A stretch of DNA of 64,000 nucleotides from Anaspis maculata (Eukaryota; Arthropoda; Insecta; Coleoptera; Scraptiidae): the NCBI GenBank assembly GCA_949128115.1, contig OX421967.1:62074855-62138854 (forward strand), written 5' to 3'. Shown in pieces: positions 41,850 through 58,900 of this stretch. The position numbers were made by a program, and so were the translations under genes. Under the pieces are notes generated by a model. That model did no database searches. It worked only from the letters and a program-made list of their open reading frames with translations, and was not told where the DNA came from. Position 1 is the stretch's first letter, and each line of letters begins with the position of its first letter.

Positions 41850-44800
41850 CTAATAAAGGAGATAGGCTTAATTTGTGTCAAACGCTATAACTCACGAACG
41901 GGCGGAGTTATCACACAACTTCAAACTCCATCGTGATCAAAAAATTGTTGGCCACAATATGACGAAAGATTCACGTCGATACGTCCACTAATAAGGGAGA
42001 TAGGCCTCATTCGTGTCAAACGCTAATACTCACGAACGGGCAGAGTTATCACACAACTTCAAACTCCATCGTGATCAAAAAATTGTTGGCCACAATACAA
42101 CAGAAGATTCACGTCGATACGTTCACTAATAAGGGAGATAGGCTTATTTTGTGTCAAACGCTATAACTCACGAACGGGCGGAGTTATCACACAACTTCAA
42201 ACTCCATTGTGATCAAAAAATTGTTGGCCACAATATAACAAAAGATTCACGTCGATACGTCCACTAAAAAGGGAGATAGGCTAAATTTGTGTCAAACGCT
42301 ATTACTCACGAACGGGCGGAGTTATCACACAACTTCAAACTCCATCGTGATCAACAAATTGTTGGCCACAATATGACGAAAAATTCACGTCGATACGTCC
42401 ACTAATACGGGAGATAGGCTTAATTTGTGTCAAACGCTATAACTCACGAACGGGCGGAGTTATCACACAACTAAAAACTCCATCGTGATCAAAGAATTGT
42501 TGGCCACAATACCACAAAAGATTCACGTCGATACGTTCACTAATAAGGGAGATAGGCTTATTTTGTGTCAAACGCTATAACTCACGAACGGGCGGAGTTA
42601 TCACACAACTTCAAACTCCATCGTGATCAAAAAATTGTTGGCCACAATATGACGAAAGATTCACGTCGATACGTCCACTAATAAGGGAGATAGGCTAAAT
42701 TTGTGTCAAACGCTATTACTCACGAACGGGCGGAGTTATCACACAACTTCAAACTTCATCGTGATCAAAACATTGTTGGCCACAATATAACAAAAAATTC
42801 ACGTCAATACGTCCACCAATAAGGGAGATAGACTTATTTTGTGTCAAACGCTATAACTCACGAACGGGCGGAGTTATCACACAACTTCAAACTTCATCGT
42901 GATCAAAAAATTGTTGGCCACAATATGACGAAAGATTCACGTCGATACGTCCACTAATAAGGGAGATAGACTTGATTTGTGTCAAACGCTATTACTCACG
43001 AACGGGCGGAGTTATCACACAACTTCAAACTCCATCGTGATCAAAAAATTGTTGGCCACAATATGACGAAAGATTCACGTCGATACGTCCACTAATAAGA
43101 GAGATAGGCTTAATTTGTGTCAAACGCTATAACTCACGAACGGGCGGAGTTATCACACAACTTCAAACTCCATCGTGATCAAAAAATTGTTGGCCACAAT
43201 ATGACGAAAGATTCACGTCGATACGTCCACTAATAAGGGAGATAGGCTTAATTTGTGTCAAACGCTATAACTCACGAACGGGCGGAGTTATCACACAACT
43301 TCAAACTCCATCGTGATCAAAGAATTGTTGGCCACAATACCACAAAAGATTCACGTCGATACGTTCACTAATAAGGGAGATAGGCTTATTTTGTGTCAAA
43401 CGCTATAACTCACGAACGGGCGGAGTTATCACACAACTTCAAACTCCATCGTGATCAAAAAATTGTTGGCCACAATATGACGAAAAATTCACGTCGATAC
43501 GTCCACTAATAAGGGAGATAGACTTATTTTGTGTCAAACGCTATAACTCACGAACGGGCGGAGTTATCACACAACTTCAAACTCAATCGTGATCAAAAAA
43601 TTGTTGGCCACAATATGACGAAAGATTCACGTCGATACGTCCACTAATAAGGGAGATAGGCTAAATTTGTGTCAAACGCTATTACTCACGAACGGGCGGA
43701 GTTATCACACAACTTCAAACTTCATCGTGATCAAAACATTGTTGGCCACAATATAACAAAAAATTCACGTCAATACGTTCACTAATAAGGGAGATAGGCT
43801 CAATTTGTGTCAAACGCTATAACTCACGAACGAGCGGAGTTATCACACAACTTCAAACTCCATCGTGATCAAAAAATTGTTGGCCACAATATGACGAAAG
43901 ATTCACGTCAATACGTCCACTAATAGAGGAGATAGGCTCAATTTGTGTCAAACGCTATTACTCACGAACGGGCGGAGTTATCACACAACTTCAAACTCCA
44001 TCGTGATCAAAAAATTGTTGGCCACAATATGACGAAAGATTCACGTCGATACGTCCACTAATAAGGGAGATAGGCCTCATTTGTGTCAAACGCTATTACT
44101 CACGAACGGGCAGAGTTATCACACAACTTCAAACTCCATTGTGATCAAAAAATTGTTGGCCACAATATAACAAAAGATTCACGTCGATACGTCCACTAAT
44201 AAGGGAGATAGGCTAAATTTGTGTCAAACGCTATAACTCACGAACGGGCGGAGTTATCACACAACTTCAAACTCCATCGTGATCAAAGAATTGTTGGCCA
44301 CAATACCACAAAAGATTCACGTCGATACGTTCACTAATAAGGGAGATAGGCTTATTTTGTGTCAAACGCTATAACTCACGAACGGGCGGAGTTATCACAC
44401 AACTTCAAACTCCATCGTGATCAAAAAATTGTTGGCCACAATATGACGAAAAATTCACGTCGATACGTCCACTAATAAGGGAGATAGACTTATTTTGTGT
44501 CAAACGCTATAACTCACGAACGGGCGGAGTTATCACACAACTTCAAACTCAATCGTGATCAAAAAATTGTTGGCCACAATATGACGAAAGATTCACGTCG
44601 ATACGTCCACTAATAAGGGAGATAGGCTAAATTTGTGTCAAACGCTATTACTCACGAACGGGCGGAGTTATCACACAACTTCAAACTTCATCGTGATCAA
44701 AACATTGTTGGCCACAATATAACAAAAAATTCACGTCAATACGTTCACTAATAAGGGAGATAGGCTCAATTTGTGTCAAACGCTATAACTCACGAACGAG

Positions 44801-47800
44801 CGGAGTTATCACACAACTTCAAACTCCATCGTGATCAAAAAATTGTTGGCCACAATATGACGAAAGATTCACGTCAATACGTCCACTAATAGAGGAGATA
44901 GGCTCAATTTGTGTCAAACGCTATTACTCACGAACGGGCGGAGTTATCACACAACTTCAAACTCCATCGTGATCAAAAAATTGTTGGCCACAATATGACG
45001 AAAGATTCACGTCGATACGTCCACTAATAAGGGAGATAGGCCTCATTTGTGTCAAACGCTATTACTCACGAACGGGCAGAGTTATCACACAACTTCAAAC
45101 TCCATTGTGATCAAAAAATTGTTGGCCACAATATAACAAAAGATTCACGTCGATACGTCCACTAATAAGGGAGATAGGCTAAATTTGTGTCAAACGCTAT
45201 AACTCACGAACGGGCGGAGTTATCACACAACTTCAAACTCCATCGTGATCAACAAATTGTTGGCCACAATATGACGAAAGATTCACGTCGATACGTCCAC
45301 TAATAAGGGAGATAGACTTATTTTGTGTCAAACGCTATAACTCACGATCGGGCGGAGTTATCAAACAACTTCAAACTCCATCGTGATCAAAAAATTGTTG
45401 GCCACAATATGACGAAAAATTCACGTCGATACGTCCACTAATAAAGGAGATAGGCTTAATTTGTGTCAAACGCTATAACTCACGAACGGGCGGAGTTATC
45501 ACACAACTTCAAACTCCATCGTGATCAAAAAATTGTTGGCCACAATATGACGAAAGATTCACGTCGATACGTCCACTAATAAGGGAGATAGGCCTCATTC
45601 GTGTCAAACGCTAATACTCACGAACGGGCAGAGTTATCACACAACTTCAAACTCCATCGTGATCAAAAAATTGTTGGCCACAATACAACAGAAGATTCAC
45701 GTCGATACGTTCACTAATAAGGGAGATAGGCTTATTTTGTGTCAAACGCTATAACTCACGAACGGGCGGAGTTATCACACAACTTCAAACTCCATTGTGA
45801 TCAAAAAATTGTTGGCCACAATATAACAAAAGATTCACGTCGATACGTCCACTAAAAAGGGAGATAGGCTAAATTTGTGTCAAACGCTATTACTCACGAA
45901 CGGGCGGAGTTATCACACAACTTCAAACTCCATCGTGATCAACAAATTGTTGGCCACAATATGACGAAAAATTCACGTCGATACGTCCACTAATACGGGA
46001 GATAGGCTTAATTTGTGTCAAACGCTATAACTCACGAACGGGCGGAGTTATCACACAACTAAAAACTCCATCGTGATCAAAGAATTGTTGGCCACAATAC
46101 CACAAAAGATTCACGTCGATACGTTCACTAATAAGGGAGATAGGCTTATTTTGTGTCAAACGCTATAACTCACGAACGGGCGGAGTTATCACACAACTTC
46201 AAACTCCATCGTGATCAAAAAATTGTTGGCCACAATATGACGAAAGATTCACGTCGATACGTCCACTAATAAGGGAGATAGGCTAAATTTGTGTCAAACG
46301 CTATTACTCACGAACGGGCGGAGTTATCACACAACTTCAAACTTCATCGTGATCAAAACATTGTTGGCCACAATATAACAAAAAATTCACGTCAATACGT
46401 CCACCAATAAGGGAGATAGACTTATTTTGTGTCAAACGCTATAACTCACGAACGGGCGGAGTTATCACACAACTTCAAACTTCATCGTGATCAAAAAATT
46501 GTTGGCCACAATATGACGAAAGATTCACGTCGATACGTCCACTAATAAGGGAGATAGACTTGATTTGTGTCAAACGCTATTACTCACGAACGGGCGGAGT
46601 TATCACACAACTTCAAACTCCATCGTGATCAAAAAATTGTTGGCCACAATATGACGAAAGATTCACGTCGATACGTCCACTAATAAGAGAGATAGGCTTA
46701 ATTTGTGTCAAACGCTATAACTCACGAACGGGCGGAGTTATCACACAACTTCAAACTCCATCGTGATCAAAAAATTGTTGGCCACAATATGACGAAAGAT
46801 TCACGTCGATACGTCCACTAATAAGGGAGATAGGCTTAATTTGTGTCAAACGCTATAACTCACGAACGGGCGGAGTTATCACACAACTTCAAACTCCATC
46901 GTGATCAAAGAATTGTTGGCCACAATACCACAAAAGATTCACGTCGATACGTTCACTAATAAGGGAGATAGGCTTATTTTGTGTCAAACGCTATAACTCA
47001 CGAACGGGCGGAGTTATCACACAACTTCAAACTCCATCGTGATCAAAAAATTGTTGGCCACAATATGACGAAAAATTCACGTCGATACGTCCACTAATAA
47101 GGGAGATAGACTTATTTTGTGTCAAACGCTATAACTCACGAACGGGCGGAGTTATCACACAACTTCAAACTCAATCGTGATCAAAAAATTGTTGGCCACA
47201 ATATGACGAAAGATTCACGTCGATACGTCCACTAATAAGGGAGATAGGCTAAATTTGTGTCAAACGCTATTACTCACGAACGGGCGGAGTTATCACACAA
47301 CTTCAAACTTCATCGTGATCAAAACATTGTTGGCCACAATATAACAAAAAATTCACGTCAATACGTTCACTAATAAGGGAGATAGGCTCAATTTGTGTCA
47401 AACGCTATAACTCACGAACGAGCGGAGTTATCACACAACTTCAAACTCCATCGTGATCAAAAAATTGTTGGCCACAATATGACGAAAGATTCACGTCAAT
47501 ACGTCCACTAATAGAGGAGATAGGCTCAATTTGTGTCAAACGCTATTACTCACGAACGGGCGGAGTTATCACACAACTTCAAACTTCATCGTGATCAAAA
47601 CATTGTTGGCCACAATATAACAAAAAATTCACGTCAATACGTTCACTAATAAGGGAGATAGGCTCAATTTGTGTCAAACGCTATAACTCACGAACGGGCG
47701 GAGTTATCACACAACTTCAAACTCCATCGTGATCAAAAAATTGTTGGCCACAATATGACGAAAGATTCACGTCGATACGTCCACTAATAAGGGAGATAGG

Positions 47801-49980
47801 CCTCATTCGTGTCAAACGCTAATACTCACGAACGGGCAGAGTTATCACACAACTTCAAACTCCATCGTGATCAAAAAATTGTTGGCCACAATACAACAGA
47901 AGATTCACGTCGATACGTTCACTAATAAGGGAGATAGGCTTATTTTGTGTCAAACGCTATAACTCACGAACGGGCGGAGTTATCACACAACTTCAAACTC
48001 CATTGTGATCAAAAAATTGTTGGCCACAATATAACAAAAGATTCACGTCGATACGTCCACTAAAAAGGGAGATAGGCTAAATTTGTGTCAAACGCTATTA
48101 CTCACGAACGGGCGGAGTTATCACACAACTTCAAACTCCATCGTGATCAACAAATTGTTGGCCACAATATGACGAAAAATTCACGTCGATACGTCCACTA
48201 ATACGGGAGATAGGCTTAATTTGTGTCAAACGCTATAACTCACGAACGGGCGGAGTTATCACACAACTAAAAACTCCATCGTGATCAAAGAATTGTTGGC
48301 CACAATACCACAAAAGATTCACGTCGATACGTTCACTAATAAGGGAGATAGGCTTATTTTGTGTCAAACGCTATAACTCACGAACGGGCGGAGTTATCAC
48401 ACAACTTCAAACTCCATCGTGATCAAAAAATTGTTGGCCACAATATGACGAAAGATTCACGTCGATACGTCCACTAATAAGGGAGATAGGCTAAATTTGT
48501 GTCAAACGCTATTACTCACGAACGGGCGGAGTTATCACACAACTTCAAACTTCATCGTGATCAAAACATTGTTGGCCACAATATAACAAAAAATTCACGT
48601 CAATACGTCCACCAATAAGGGAGATAGACTTATTTTGTGTCAAACGCTATAACTCACGAACGGGCGGAGTTATCACACAACTTCAAACTTCATCGTGATC
48701 AAAAAATTGTTGGCCACAATATGACGAAAGATTCACGTCGATACGTCCACTAATAAGGGAGATAGACTTGATTTGTGTCAAACGCTATTACTCACGAACG
48801 GGCGGAGTTATCACACAACTTCAAACTCCATCGTGATCAAAAAATTGTTGGCCACAATATGACGAAAGATTCACGTCGATACGTCCACTAATAAGAGAGA
48901 TAGGCTTAATTTGTGTCAAACGCTATAACTCACGAACGGGCGGAGTTATCACACAACTTCAAACTCCATCGTGATCAAAAAATTGTTGGCCACAATATGA
49001 CGAAAGATTCACGTCGATACGTCCACTAATAAGGGAGATAGGCTTAATTTGTGTCAAACGCTATAACTCACGAACGGGCGGAGTTATCACACAACTTCAA
49101 ACTCCATCGTGATCAAAGAATTGTTGGCCACAATACCACAAAAGATTCACGTCGATACGTTCACTAATAAGGGAGATAGGCTTATTTTGTGTCAAACGCT
49201 ATAACTCACGAACGGGCGGAGTTATCACACAACTTCAAACTCCATCGTGATCAAAAAATTGTTGGCCACAATATGACGAAAAATTCACGTCGATACGTCC
49301 ACTAATAAGGGAGATAGACTTATTTTGTGTCAAACGCTATAACTCACGAACGGGCGGAGTTATCACACAACTTCAAACTCAATCGTGATCAAAAAATTGT
49401 TGGCCACAATATGACGAAAGATTCACGTCGATACGTCCACTAATAAGGGAGATAGGCTAAATTTGTGTCAAACGCTATTACTCACGAACGGGCGGAGTTA
49501 TCACACAACTTCAAACTTCATCGTGATCAAAACATTGTTGGCCACAATATAACAAAAAATTCACGTCAATACGTTCACTAATAAGGGAGATAGGCTCAAT
49601 TTGTGTCAAACGCTATAACTCACGAACGAGCGGAGTTATCACACAACTTCAAACTCCATCGTGATCAAAAAATTGTTGGCCACAATATGACGAAAGATTC
49701 ACGTCAATACGTCCACTAATAGAGGAGATAGGCTCAATTTGTGTCAAACGCTATTACTCACGAACGGGCGGAGTTATCACACAACTTCAAACTCCATCGT
49801 GATCAAAAAATTGTTGGCCACAATATGACGAAAGATTCACGTCGATACGTCCACTAATAAGGGAGATAGGCCTCATTTGTGTCAAACGCTATTACTCACG
49901 AACGGGCAGAGTTATCACACAACTTCAAACTCCATTGTGATCAAAAAATTGTTGGCCACAATATAACAAAAGATTCACGT
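41850..49980. repeat. 26- and 16-monomer segmental duplications
   Basis: Variants at 41851, 42467, 42811 and 43921 recur 3588 bp (26 monomers) later at 45439, 46055, 46399 and 47509. The last three recur 2208 bp (16 monomers) later at 48263, 48607 and 49717. A local 7-monomer step (966 bp) links TAATAGAGG at 43921 and 44887. Confidence 0.85.
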
Positions 49981-49999
49981 CGATACGTCCACTAATAAG

Positions 50000-52900
50000 G
50001 GAGATAGGCTTATTTTGTGTCAAACGCTATAACTCACGAACGGGCGGAGTTATCACACAACTTCAAACTCCATCGTGATCAACAAATTGTTGGCCACAAT
50101 ATGACGAAAGATTCACGTCGATACGTCCACTAATAAGGGAGATAGACTTATTTTGTGTCAAACGCTATAACTCACGATCGGGCGGAGTTATCAAACAACT
50201 TCAAACTCCATCGTGATCAAAAAATTGTTGGCCACAATATGACGAAAGATTCACGTCGATACGTCCACTAATAAGGGAGATAGACTTATTTTGTGTCAAA
50301 CGCTATAACTCACGAACGGGCGGAGTTATCACACAACTTCAAACTCCATCGTGATCAAAAAATTGTTGGCCACAATATGACGAAAGATTCACGTCGATAC
50401 GTCCACTAATAAGGGAGATAGACTTATTTTGTGTCAAACGCTATAACTCACGAACGGGCGGAGTTATCACACAACTTCAAACTCCATCGTGATCAAAAAA
50501 TTGTTGGCCACAATATGACGAGAGATTCACGTCGATACGTCCACTAAGAAGGGAGATAGGCTAAATTTGTGTCAAACGCTATAACTCACGAACGGGCGGA
50601 GTTATCACACAACTTCAAACTCCATTGTGATCAAAAAATTGTTGGCCACAATATAACAAAAGATTCACGTCGATACGTCCACTAATAAGGGAGATAGGCT
50701 AAATTTGTGTCAAACGCTATTACTCACGAACGGGCGGAGTTATCACACAACTTCAAACTCCATCGTGATCAACAAATTGTTGGCCACAATATGACGAAAA
50801 ATTCACGTCGATACGTCCACTAATACGGGAGATAGGCTTAATTTGTGTCAAACGCTATAACTCACGAACGGGCGGAGTTATCACACAACTAAAAACTCCA
50901 TCGTGATCAAAGAATTGTTGGCCACAATACCACAAAAGATTCACGTCGATACGTTCACTAATAAGGGAGATAGGCTTATTTTGTGTCAAACGCTATAACT
51001 CACGAACGGGCGGAGTTATCACACAACTTCAAACTCCATCGTGATCAAAAAATTGTTGGCCACAATATGACGGAAGATTCACGTCGAAACGTCCACTAAT
51101 GAGGGAGATAGGCTCAATTTGTGTCAAACGCTATAACTCACGAACAGGCGGAGTTATCACACAACTTCAAACTCCATCGTGATCAAAGAATTGTTGGCCA
51201 CAATATGACGAAAGATTCACGTCGATACGTCCACTAATAAGGGAGATAGACTTATTTTGTGTCAAACGCTATAACTCACGAACGGGCGGAGTTATCAAAC
51301 AACTTCAAACTCCATCGTGATCAAAAAATTGTTGGCCACAATATGACGGAAGATTCACGTCGATACGTCCACTAATAAGGGAGATAGGCCTCATTCGTGT
51401 CAAACGCTAATACTCACGAACGGGCAGAGTTATCACACAACTTCAAACTCCATCGTGATCAAAAAATTGTTGGCCACAATACAACAGAAGATTCACGTCG
51501 ATACGTTCACTAATAAGGGAGATAGGCTTAATTTGTGTCAAACGCTATAACTCACGAACGGGCGGAGTTATCACCCAACTTCAAACTCCATCGTGATCAA
51601 AAAATTAATGGCCACAATATGACGAAAGATTCACGTCGATACGTCCACTAATAAGGGAGATAGGCCTCATTCGTGTCAAACGCTAATACTCACGAACGGG
51701 CAGAGTTATCACACAACTTCAAACTCCATCGTGATCAAAAAATTGTTGGCCACAATACAACAGAAGATTCACGTCGATACGTTCACTAATAAGGGAGATA
51801 GGCTTATTTTGTGTCAAACGCTATAACTCACGAACGGGCGGAGTTATCACACAACTTCAAACTCCATTGTGATCAAAAAATTGTTGGCCACAATATGACG
51901 TAAGATTCACGTCGAAACGTCCACTAATGAGGGAGATAGGCTCAATTTGTGTCAAACGCTATAACTCACGAACGGGCGGAGTTATCACACAACTTCAAAC
52001 TCCATCGTGATCAAAGAATTGTTGGCCACAATATGACGAAAGATTCACGTCGATACGTCCACTAATAAGGGAGATGGACTTATTTTGTGTCAAACGCTAT
52101 AACTCACGAACGGGCGGAGTTATCAAACAACTTCAAACTCCATCGTGATCAAAAAATTGTTGGCCACAATATGACGAAAGATTCACGTCGATACGTCCAC
52201 TAATAAGGGAGATAGGCTAAATTTGTGTCAAACGCTATTACTCACGAACGGGCGGAGTTATCACACAACTTCAAACTTCATCGTGATCAAAACATTGTTG
52301 GCCACAATATAACAAAAAATTCACGTCAATACGTCCACCAATAAGGGAGATAGACTTATTTTGTGTCAAACGCTATAACTCACGAACGGGCGGAGTTATC
52401 ACACAACTTCAAACTTCATCGTGATCAAAAAATTGTTGGCCACAATATGACGAAAGATTCACGTCGATACGTCCACTAATAAGGGAGATAGACTTGATTC
52501 GTGTCAAACGCTATTACTCACGAACGGGCGGAGTTATCACACAACTCCAAACTCCATCGTGATCAAAAAATTGTTGGCCACAATATGACGAAAGATTCAC
52601 GTCGATACGTCCACTAATAAGAGAGATAGGCTTAATTTGTGTCAAACGCTATTTCTCACGAACGGTCGGAGTTATCACACAACTTCAAACTCCATCGTGA
52701 TCAAAAAATTGTTGGCCACAATATAACAAAAGATTCACGTCGATAGGTCCACTAATAAGGGAGATAGGCCTCATTTGTGTCAAACGCTATAACTCACGAA
52801 CGGGCGGAGTTATCACATAACTTCAAACTCCATCGTGATAAAAAAATTGTTGGCCACAATATGACGGGAGATTCACGTCGATACGTCCACTAATAAGGGA

Positions 52901-55900
52901 GATAGGCTTAATTTGTGTCAAACGCTATAACTCACGAACGGGCGGAGTTATCACACAACTTCAAACTCCATCGTGATCAAAGAATTGTTGGCCACAATAC
53001 CACAAAAGATTCACGTCGATACGTTCACTAATAAGGGAGATAGGCTTATTTTGTGTCAAACGCTATAACTCACGAACGGGCGGAGTTATCACACAACTTC
53101 AAACTCCATCGTGATCAAAAAATTGTTGGCCACAATATGACGAAAGATTCACGTCGATACGTCCACTAATAAGGGAGATAGACTTATTTTGTGTCAAACG
53201 CTATAACTCACGAACGGGCGGAGTTATCACACAACTTCAAACTCCATCGTGATCAAAAAATTGTTGGCCACAATATGACGAAAGATTCACGTCGATACGT
53301 CCACTAATAAGGGAGATAGGCTGAATTTGTGTCAAACGCTATTACTCACGAACGGGCGGAGTTATCACACAACTTCAAACTTCATCGTGATCAAAACATT
53401 ATTGGCCACAATATAACAAAAATTTCACGTCAATACGTCCACTAATAAGGGAGATAGGCTCAATTTGTGTCAAACGCTATAACTCACGAACGGGCGGAGT
53501 TATCACACAACTTCAAACTCCATCGTGATCAAAGAATTGTTGGCCACAATACCACAAAAGATTCACGTCGATACGTTCACTAATAAGGGAGATAGGCTTA
53601 TTTTGTGTCAAACGCTATAACTCACGAACGGGCGGAGTTATCACACAACTTCAAACTCCATCGTGATCAAAAAATTGTTGGCCACAATATGACGAAAGAT
53701 TCACGTTGATACGTCCACTAATAAGGGAGATAGGCTAAATTTGTGTCAAACGCTATTACTCACGAACGGGCGGAGTTATCACACAACTTCAAACTTCATC
53801 GTGATCAAAACATTGTTGGCCACAATATAACAAAAAATTCACGTCAATACGTCCACCAATAAGGGAGATAGACTTATTTTGTGTCAAACGCTATAACTCA
53901 CGAACGGGCGGAGTTATCACACAACTTCAAACTTCATCGTGATCAAAAAATTGTTGGCCACAATATGACGAAAGATTCACGTCGATACGTCCACTAATAA
54001 GGGAGATAGACTTGATTTGTGTCAAACGCTATTACTCACGAACGGGCGGAGTTATCACACAACTTCAAACTCCATCGTGATCAAAAAATTGTTGGCCACA
54101 ATATGACGAAAGATTCACGTCGATACGTCCACTAATAAGAGAGATAGGCTTAATTTGTGTCAAACGCTATAACTCACGAACGGGCGGAGTTATCACACAA
54201 CTTCAAACTCCATCGTGATCAAAAAATTGTTGGCCACAATATGACGGAAGATTCACGTCGATACGTCCACTAATGAGGGAGATAGACTTATTTTGTGTCA
54301 AACGCTATAACTCACGAACGAGCGGAGTTATCACACAACTTCAAACTCCATCGTGATCAAAAAATTGTTGGCCACAATATGACGGAAGATTCACGTCGAT
54401 ACGTCCACTAATAAGGGAGATAGGCTCAATTTGTGTCAAACGCTATAACTCACGAACGGGCGGAGTTATCACACAACTTCAAACTCCATCGTGATCAAAG
54501 AATTGTTGGCCACAATACCACAAAAGATTCACGTCGATACGTTCACTAATAAGGGAGATAGGCTTATTTTGTGTCAAACGCTATAACTCACGAACGGGCG
54601 GAGTTATCACACAACTTCAAACTCCATCGTGATCAAAAAATTGTTGGCCACAATATGACGAAAGATTCACGTCGATACGTCCACTAATAAGGGAGATAGA
54701 CTTATTTTGTGTCAAACGCTATAACTCACGAACGGGCGGAGTTATCACACAACTTCAAACTCCATCGTGATCAAAAAATTGTTGGCCACAATATGACGGA
54801 AGATTCACGTCGATACGTCCACTAATAAGTGAGATAGACTTGATTTGTGTCAAACGCTATAACTCACGAACGGGCGGAGTTATCACACAACTTCAAACTC
54901 CATCGTGATCAAAAAATTGTTGGCCACAATATGACGGAAGATTCACGTCGAAACGTCCACTAATGAGGGAGATAGGCTCAATTTGTGTCAAACGCTATAA
55001 CTCACGAACAGGCGGAGTTATCACACAACTAAAAACTCCATCGTGATCAAAGAATTGTTGGCCACAATACCACAAAAGATTCACGTCGATACGTCCACTA
55101 ATAAGGGAGATAGACTTATTTTGTGTCAAACGCTATTACTCACGAACGGGCGGAGTTATCACACAACTTCAAACTTCATCGTGATCAAAACATTGTTGGC
55201 CACAATATAACAAAAAATTCACGTCAATACGTTCACTAATAAGGGAGATAGGCTCAATTTGTGTCAAACGCTATAACTCACGAACGAGCGGAGTTATCAC
55301 ACAACTTCAAACTCCATCGTGATCAAAAAATTGTTGGCCACAATATGACGAAAGATTCACGTCAATACGTCCACTAATAGAGGAGATAGGCTCAATTTGT
55401 GTCAAACGCTATTACTCACGAACGGGCGGAGTTATCACACAACTTCAAACTCCATCGTGATCAAAAAATTGTTGGCCACAATATGACGAAAGATTCACGT
55501 CGATACGTCCACTAATAAGGGAGATAGGCCTCATTTGTGTCAAACGCTATTACTCACGAACGGGCAGAGTTATCACACAACTTCAAACTCCATTGTGATC
55601 AAAAAATTGTTGGCCACAATATGACGAAAGATTCACGTCGATACGTCCACTAATAAGGGAGATAGGCCTCATTTGTGTCAAACGCTATTACTCACGAACG
55701 GGCAGAGTTATCACACAACTTCAAACTCCATTGTGATCAAAAAATTGTTGGCCACAATATAACAAAAGATTCACGTCGATACGTCCACTAATAAGGGAGA
55801 TAGGCTAAATTTGTGTCAAACGCTATAACTCACGAACGGGCGGAGTTATCACACAACTTCAAACTCCATCGTGATCAACAAATTGTTGGCCACAATATGA

Positions 55901-58900
55901 CGAAAGATTCACGTCGATACGTCCACTAATAAGGGAGATAGACTTATTTTGTGTCAAACGCTATAACTCACGATCGGGCGGAGTTATCAAACAACTTCAA
56001 ACTCCATCGTGATCAAAAAATTGTTGGCCACAATATGACGAAAGATTCACGTCGATACGTCCACTAATAAGGGAGATAGACTTATTTTGTGTCAAACGCT
56101 ATAACTCACGAACGGGCGGAGTTATCACACAACTTCAAACTCCATCGTGATCAAAAAATTGTTGGCCACAATATGACGAAAGATTCACGTCGATACGTCC
56201 ACTAATAAGGGAGATAGACTTATTTTGTGTCAAACGCTATAACTCACGAACGGGCGGAGTTATCACACAACTTCAAACTCCATCGTGATCAAAAAATTGT
56301 TGGCCACAATATGACGAGAGATTCACGTCGATACGTCCACTAAGAAGGGAGATAGGCTAAATTTGTGTCAAACGCTATAACTCACGAACGGGCGGAGTTA
56401 TCACACAACTTCAAACTCCATTGTGATCAAAAAATTGTTGGCCACAATATAACAAAAGATTCACGTCGATACGTCCACTAATAAGGGAGATAGGCTAAAT
56501 TTGTGTCAAACGCTATTACTCACGAACGGGCGGAGTTATCACACAACTTCAAACTCCATCGTGATCAACAAATTGTTGGCCACAATATGACGAAAAATTC
56601 ACGTCGATACGTCCACTAATACGGGAGATAGGCTTAATTTGTGTCAAACGCTATAACTCACGAACGGGCGGAGTTATCACACAACTAAAAACTCCATCGT
56701 GATCAAAGAATTGTTGGCCACAATACCACAAAAGATTCACGTCGATACGTTCACTAATAAGGGAGATAGGCTTATTTTGTGTCAAACGCTATAACTCACG
56801 AACGGGCGGAGTTATCACACAACTTCAAACTCCATCGTGATCAAAAAATTGTTGGCCACAATATGACGGAAGATTCACGTCGAAACGTCCACTAATGAGG
56901 GAGATAGGCTCAATTTGTGTCAAACGCTATAACTCACGAACAGGCGGAGTTATCACACAACTTCAAACTCCATCGTGATCAAAGAATTGTTGGCCACAAT
57001 ATGACGAAAGATTCACGTCGATACGTCCACTAATAAGGGAGATAGACTTATTTTGTGTCAAACGCTATAACTCACGAACGGGCGGAGTTATCAAACAACT
57101 TCAAACTCCATCGTGATCAAAAAATTGTTGGCCACAATATGACGGAAGATTCACGTCGATACGTCCACTAATAAGGGAGATAGGCCTCATTCGTGTCAAA
57201 CGCTAATACTCACGAACGGGCAGAGTTATCACACAACTTCAAACTCCATCGTGATCAAAAAATTGTTGGCCACAATACAACAGAAGATTCACGTCGATAC
57301 GTTCACTAATAAGGGAGATAGGCTTAATTTGTGTCAAACGCTATAACTCACGAACGGGCGGAGTTATCACCCAACTTCAAACTCCATCGTGATCAAAAAA
57401 TTAATGGCCACAATATGACGAAAGATTCACGTCGATACGTCCACTAATAAGGGAGATAGGCCTCATTCGTGTCAAACGCTAATACTCACGAACGGGCAGA
57501 GTTATCACACAACTTCAAACTCCATCGTGATCAAAAAATTGTTGGCCACAATACAACAGAAGATTCACGTCGATACGTTCACTAATAAGGGAGATAGGCT
57601 TATTTTGTGTCAAACGCTATAACTCACGAACGGGCGGAGTTATCACACAACTTCAAACTCCATTGTGATCAAAAAATTGTTGGCCACAATATGACGTAAG
57701 ATTCACGTCGAAACGTCCACTAATGAGGGAGATAGGCTCAATTTGTGTCAAACGCTATAACTCACGAACGGGCGGAGTTATCACACAACTTCAAACTCCA
57801 TCGTGATCAAAGAATTGTTGGCCACAATATGACGAAAGATTCACGTCGATACGTCCACTAATAAGGGAGATGGACTTATTTTGTGTCAAACGCTATAACT
57901 CACGAACGGGCGGAGTTATCAAACAACTTCAAACTCCATCGTGATCAAAAAATTGTTGGCCACAATATGACGAAAGATTCACGTCGATACGTCCACTAAT
58001 AAGGGAGATAGGCTAAATTTGTGTCAAACGCTATTACTCACGAACGGGCGGAGTTATCACACAACTTCAAACTTCATCGTGATCAAAACATTGTTGGCCA
58101 CAATATAACAAAAAATTCACGTCAATACGTCCACCAATAAGGGAGATAGACTTATTTTGTGTCAAACGCTATAACTCACGAACGGGCGGAGTTATCACAC
58201 AACTTCAAACTTCATCGTGATCAAAAAATTGTTGGCCACAATATGACGAAAGATTCACGTCGATACGTCCACTAATAAGGGAGATAGACTTGATTCGTGT
58301 CAAACGCTATTACTCACGAACGGGCGGAGTTATCACACAACTCCAAACTCCATCGTGATCAAAAAATTGTTGGCCACAATATGACGAAAGATTCACGTCG
58401 ATACGTCCACTAATAAGAGAGATAGGCTTAATTTGTGTCAAACGCTATTTCTCACGAACGGTCGGAGTTATCACACAACTTCAAACTCCATCGTGATCAA
58501 AAAATTGTTGGCCACAATATAACAAAAGATTCACGTCGATAGGTCCACTAATAAGGGAGATAGGCCTCATTTGTGTCAAACGCTATAACTCACGAACGGG
58601 CGGAGTTATCACATAACTTCAAACTCCATCGTGATAAAAAAATTGTTGGCCACAATATGACGGGAGATTCACGTCGATACGTCCACTAATAAGGGAGATA
58701 GGCTTAATTTGTGTCAAACGCTATAACTCACGAACGGGCGGAGTTATCACACAACTTCAAACTCCATCGTGATCAAAGAATTGTTGGCCACAATACCACA
58801 AAAGATTCACGTCGATACGTTCACTAATAAGGGAGATAGGCTTATTTTGTGTCAAACGCTATAACTCACGAACGGGCGGAGTTATCACACAACTTCAAAC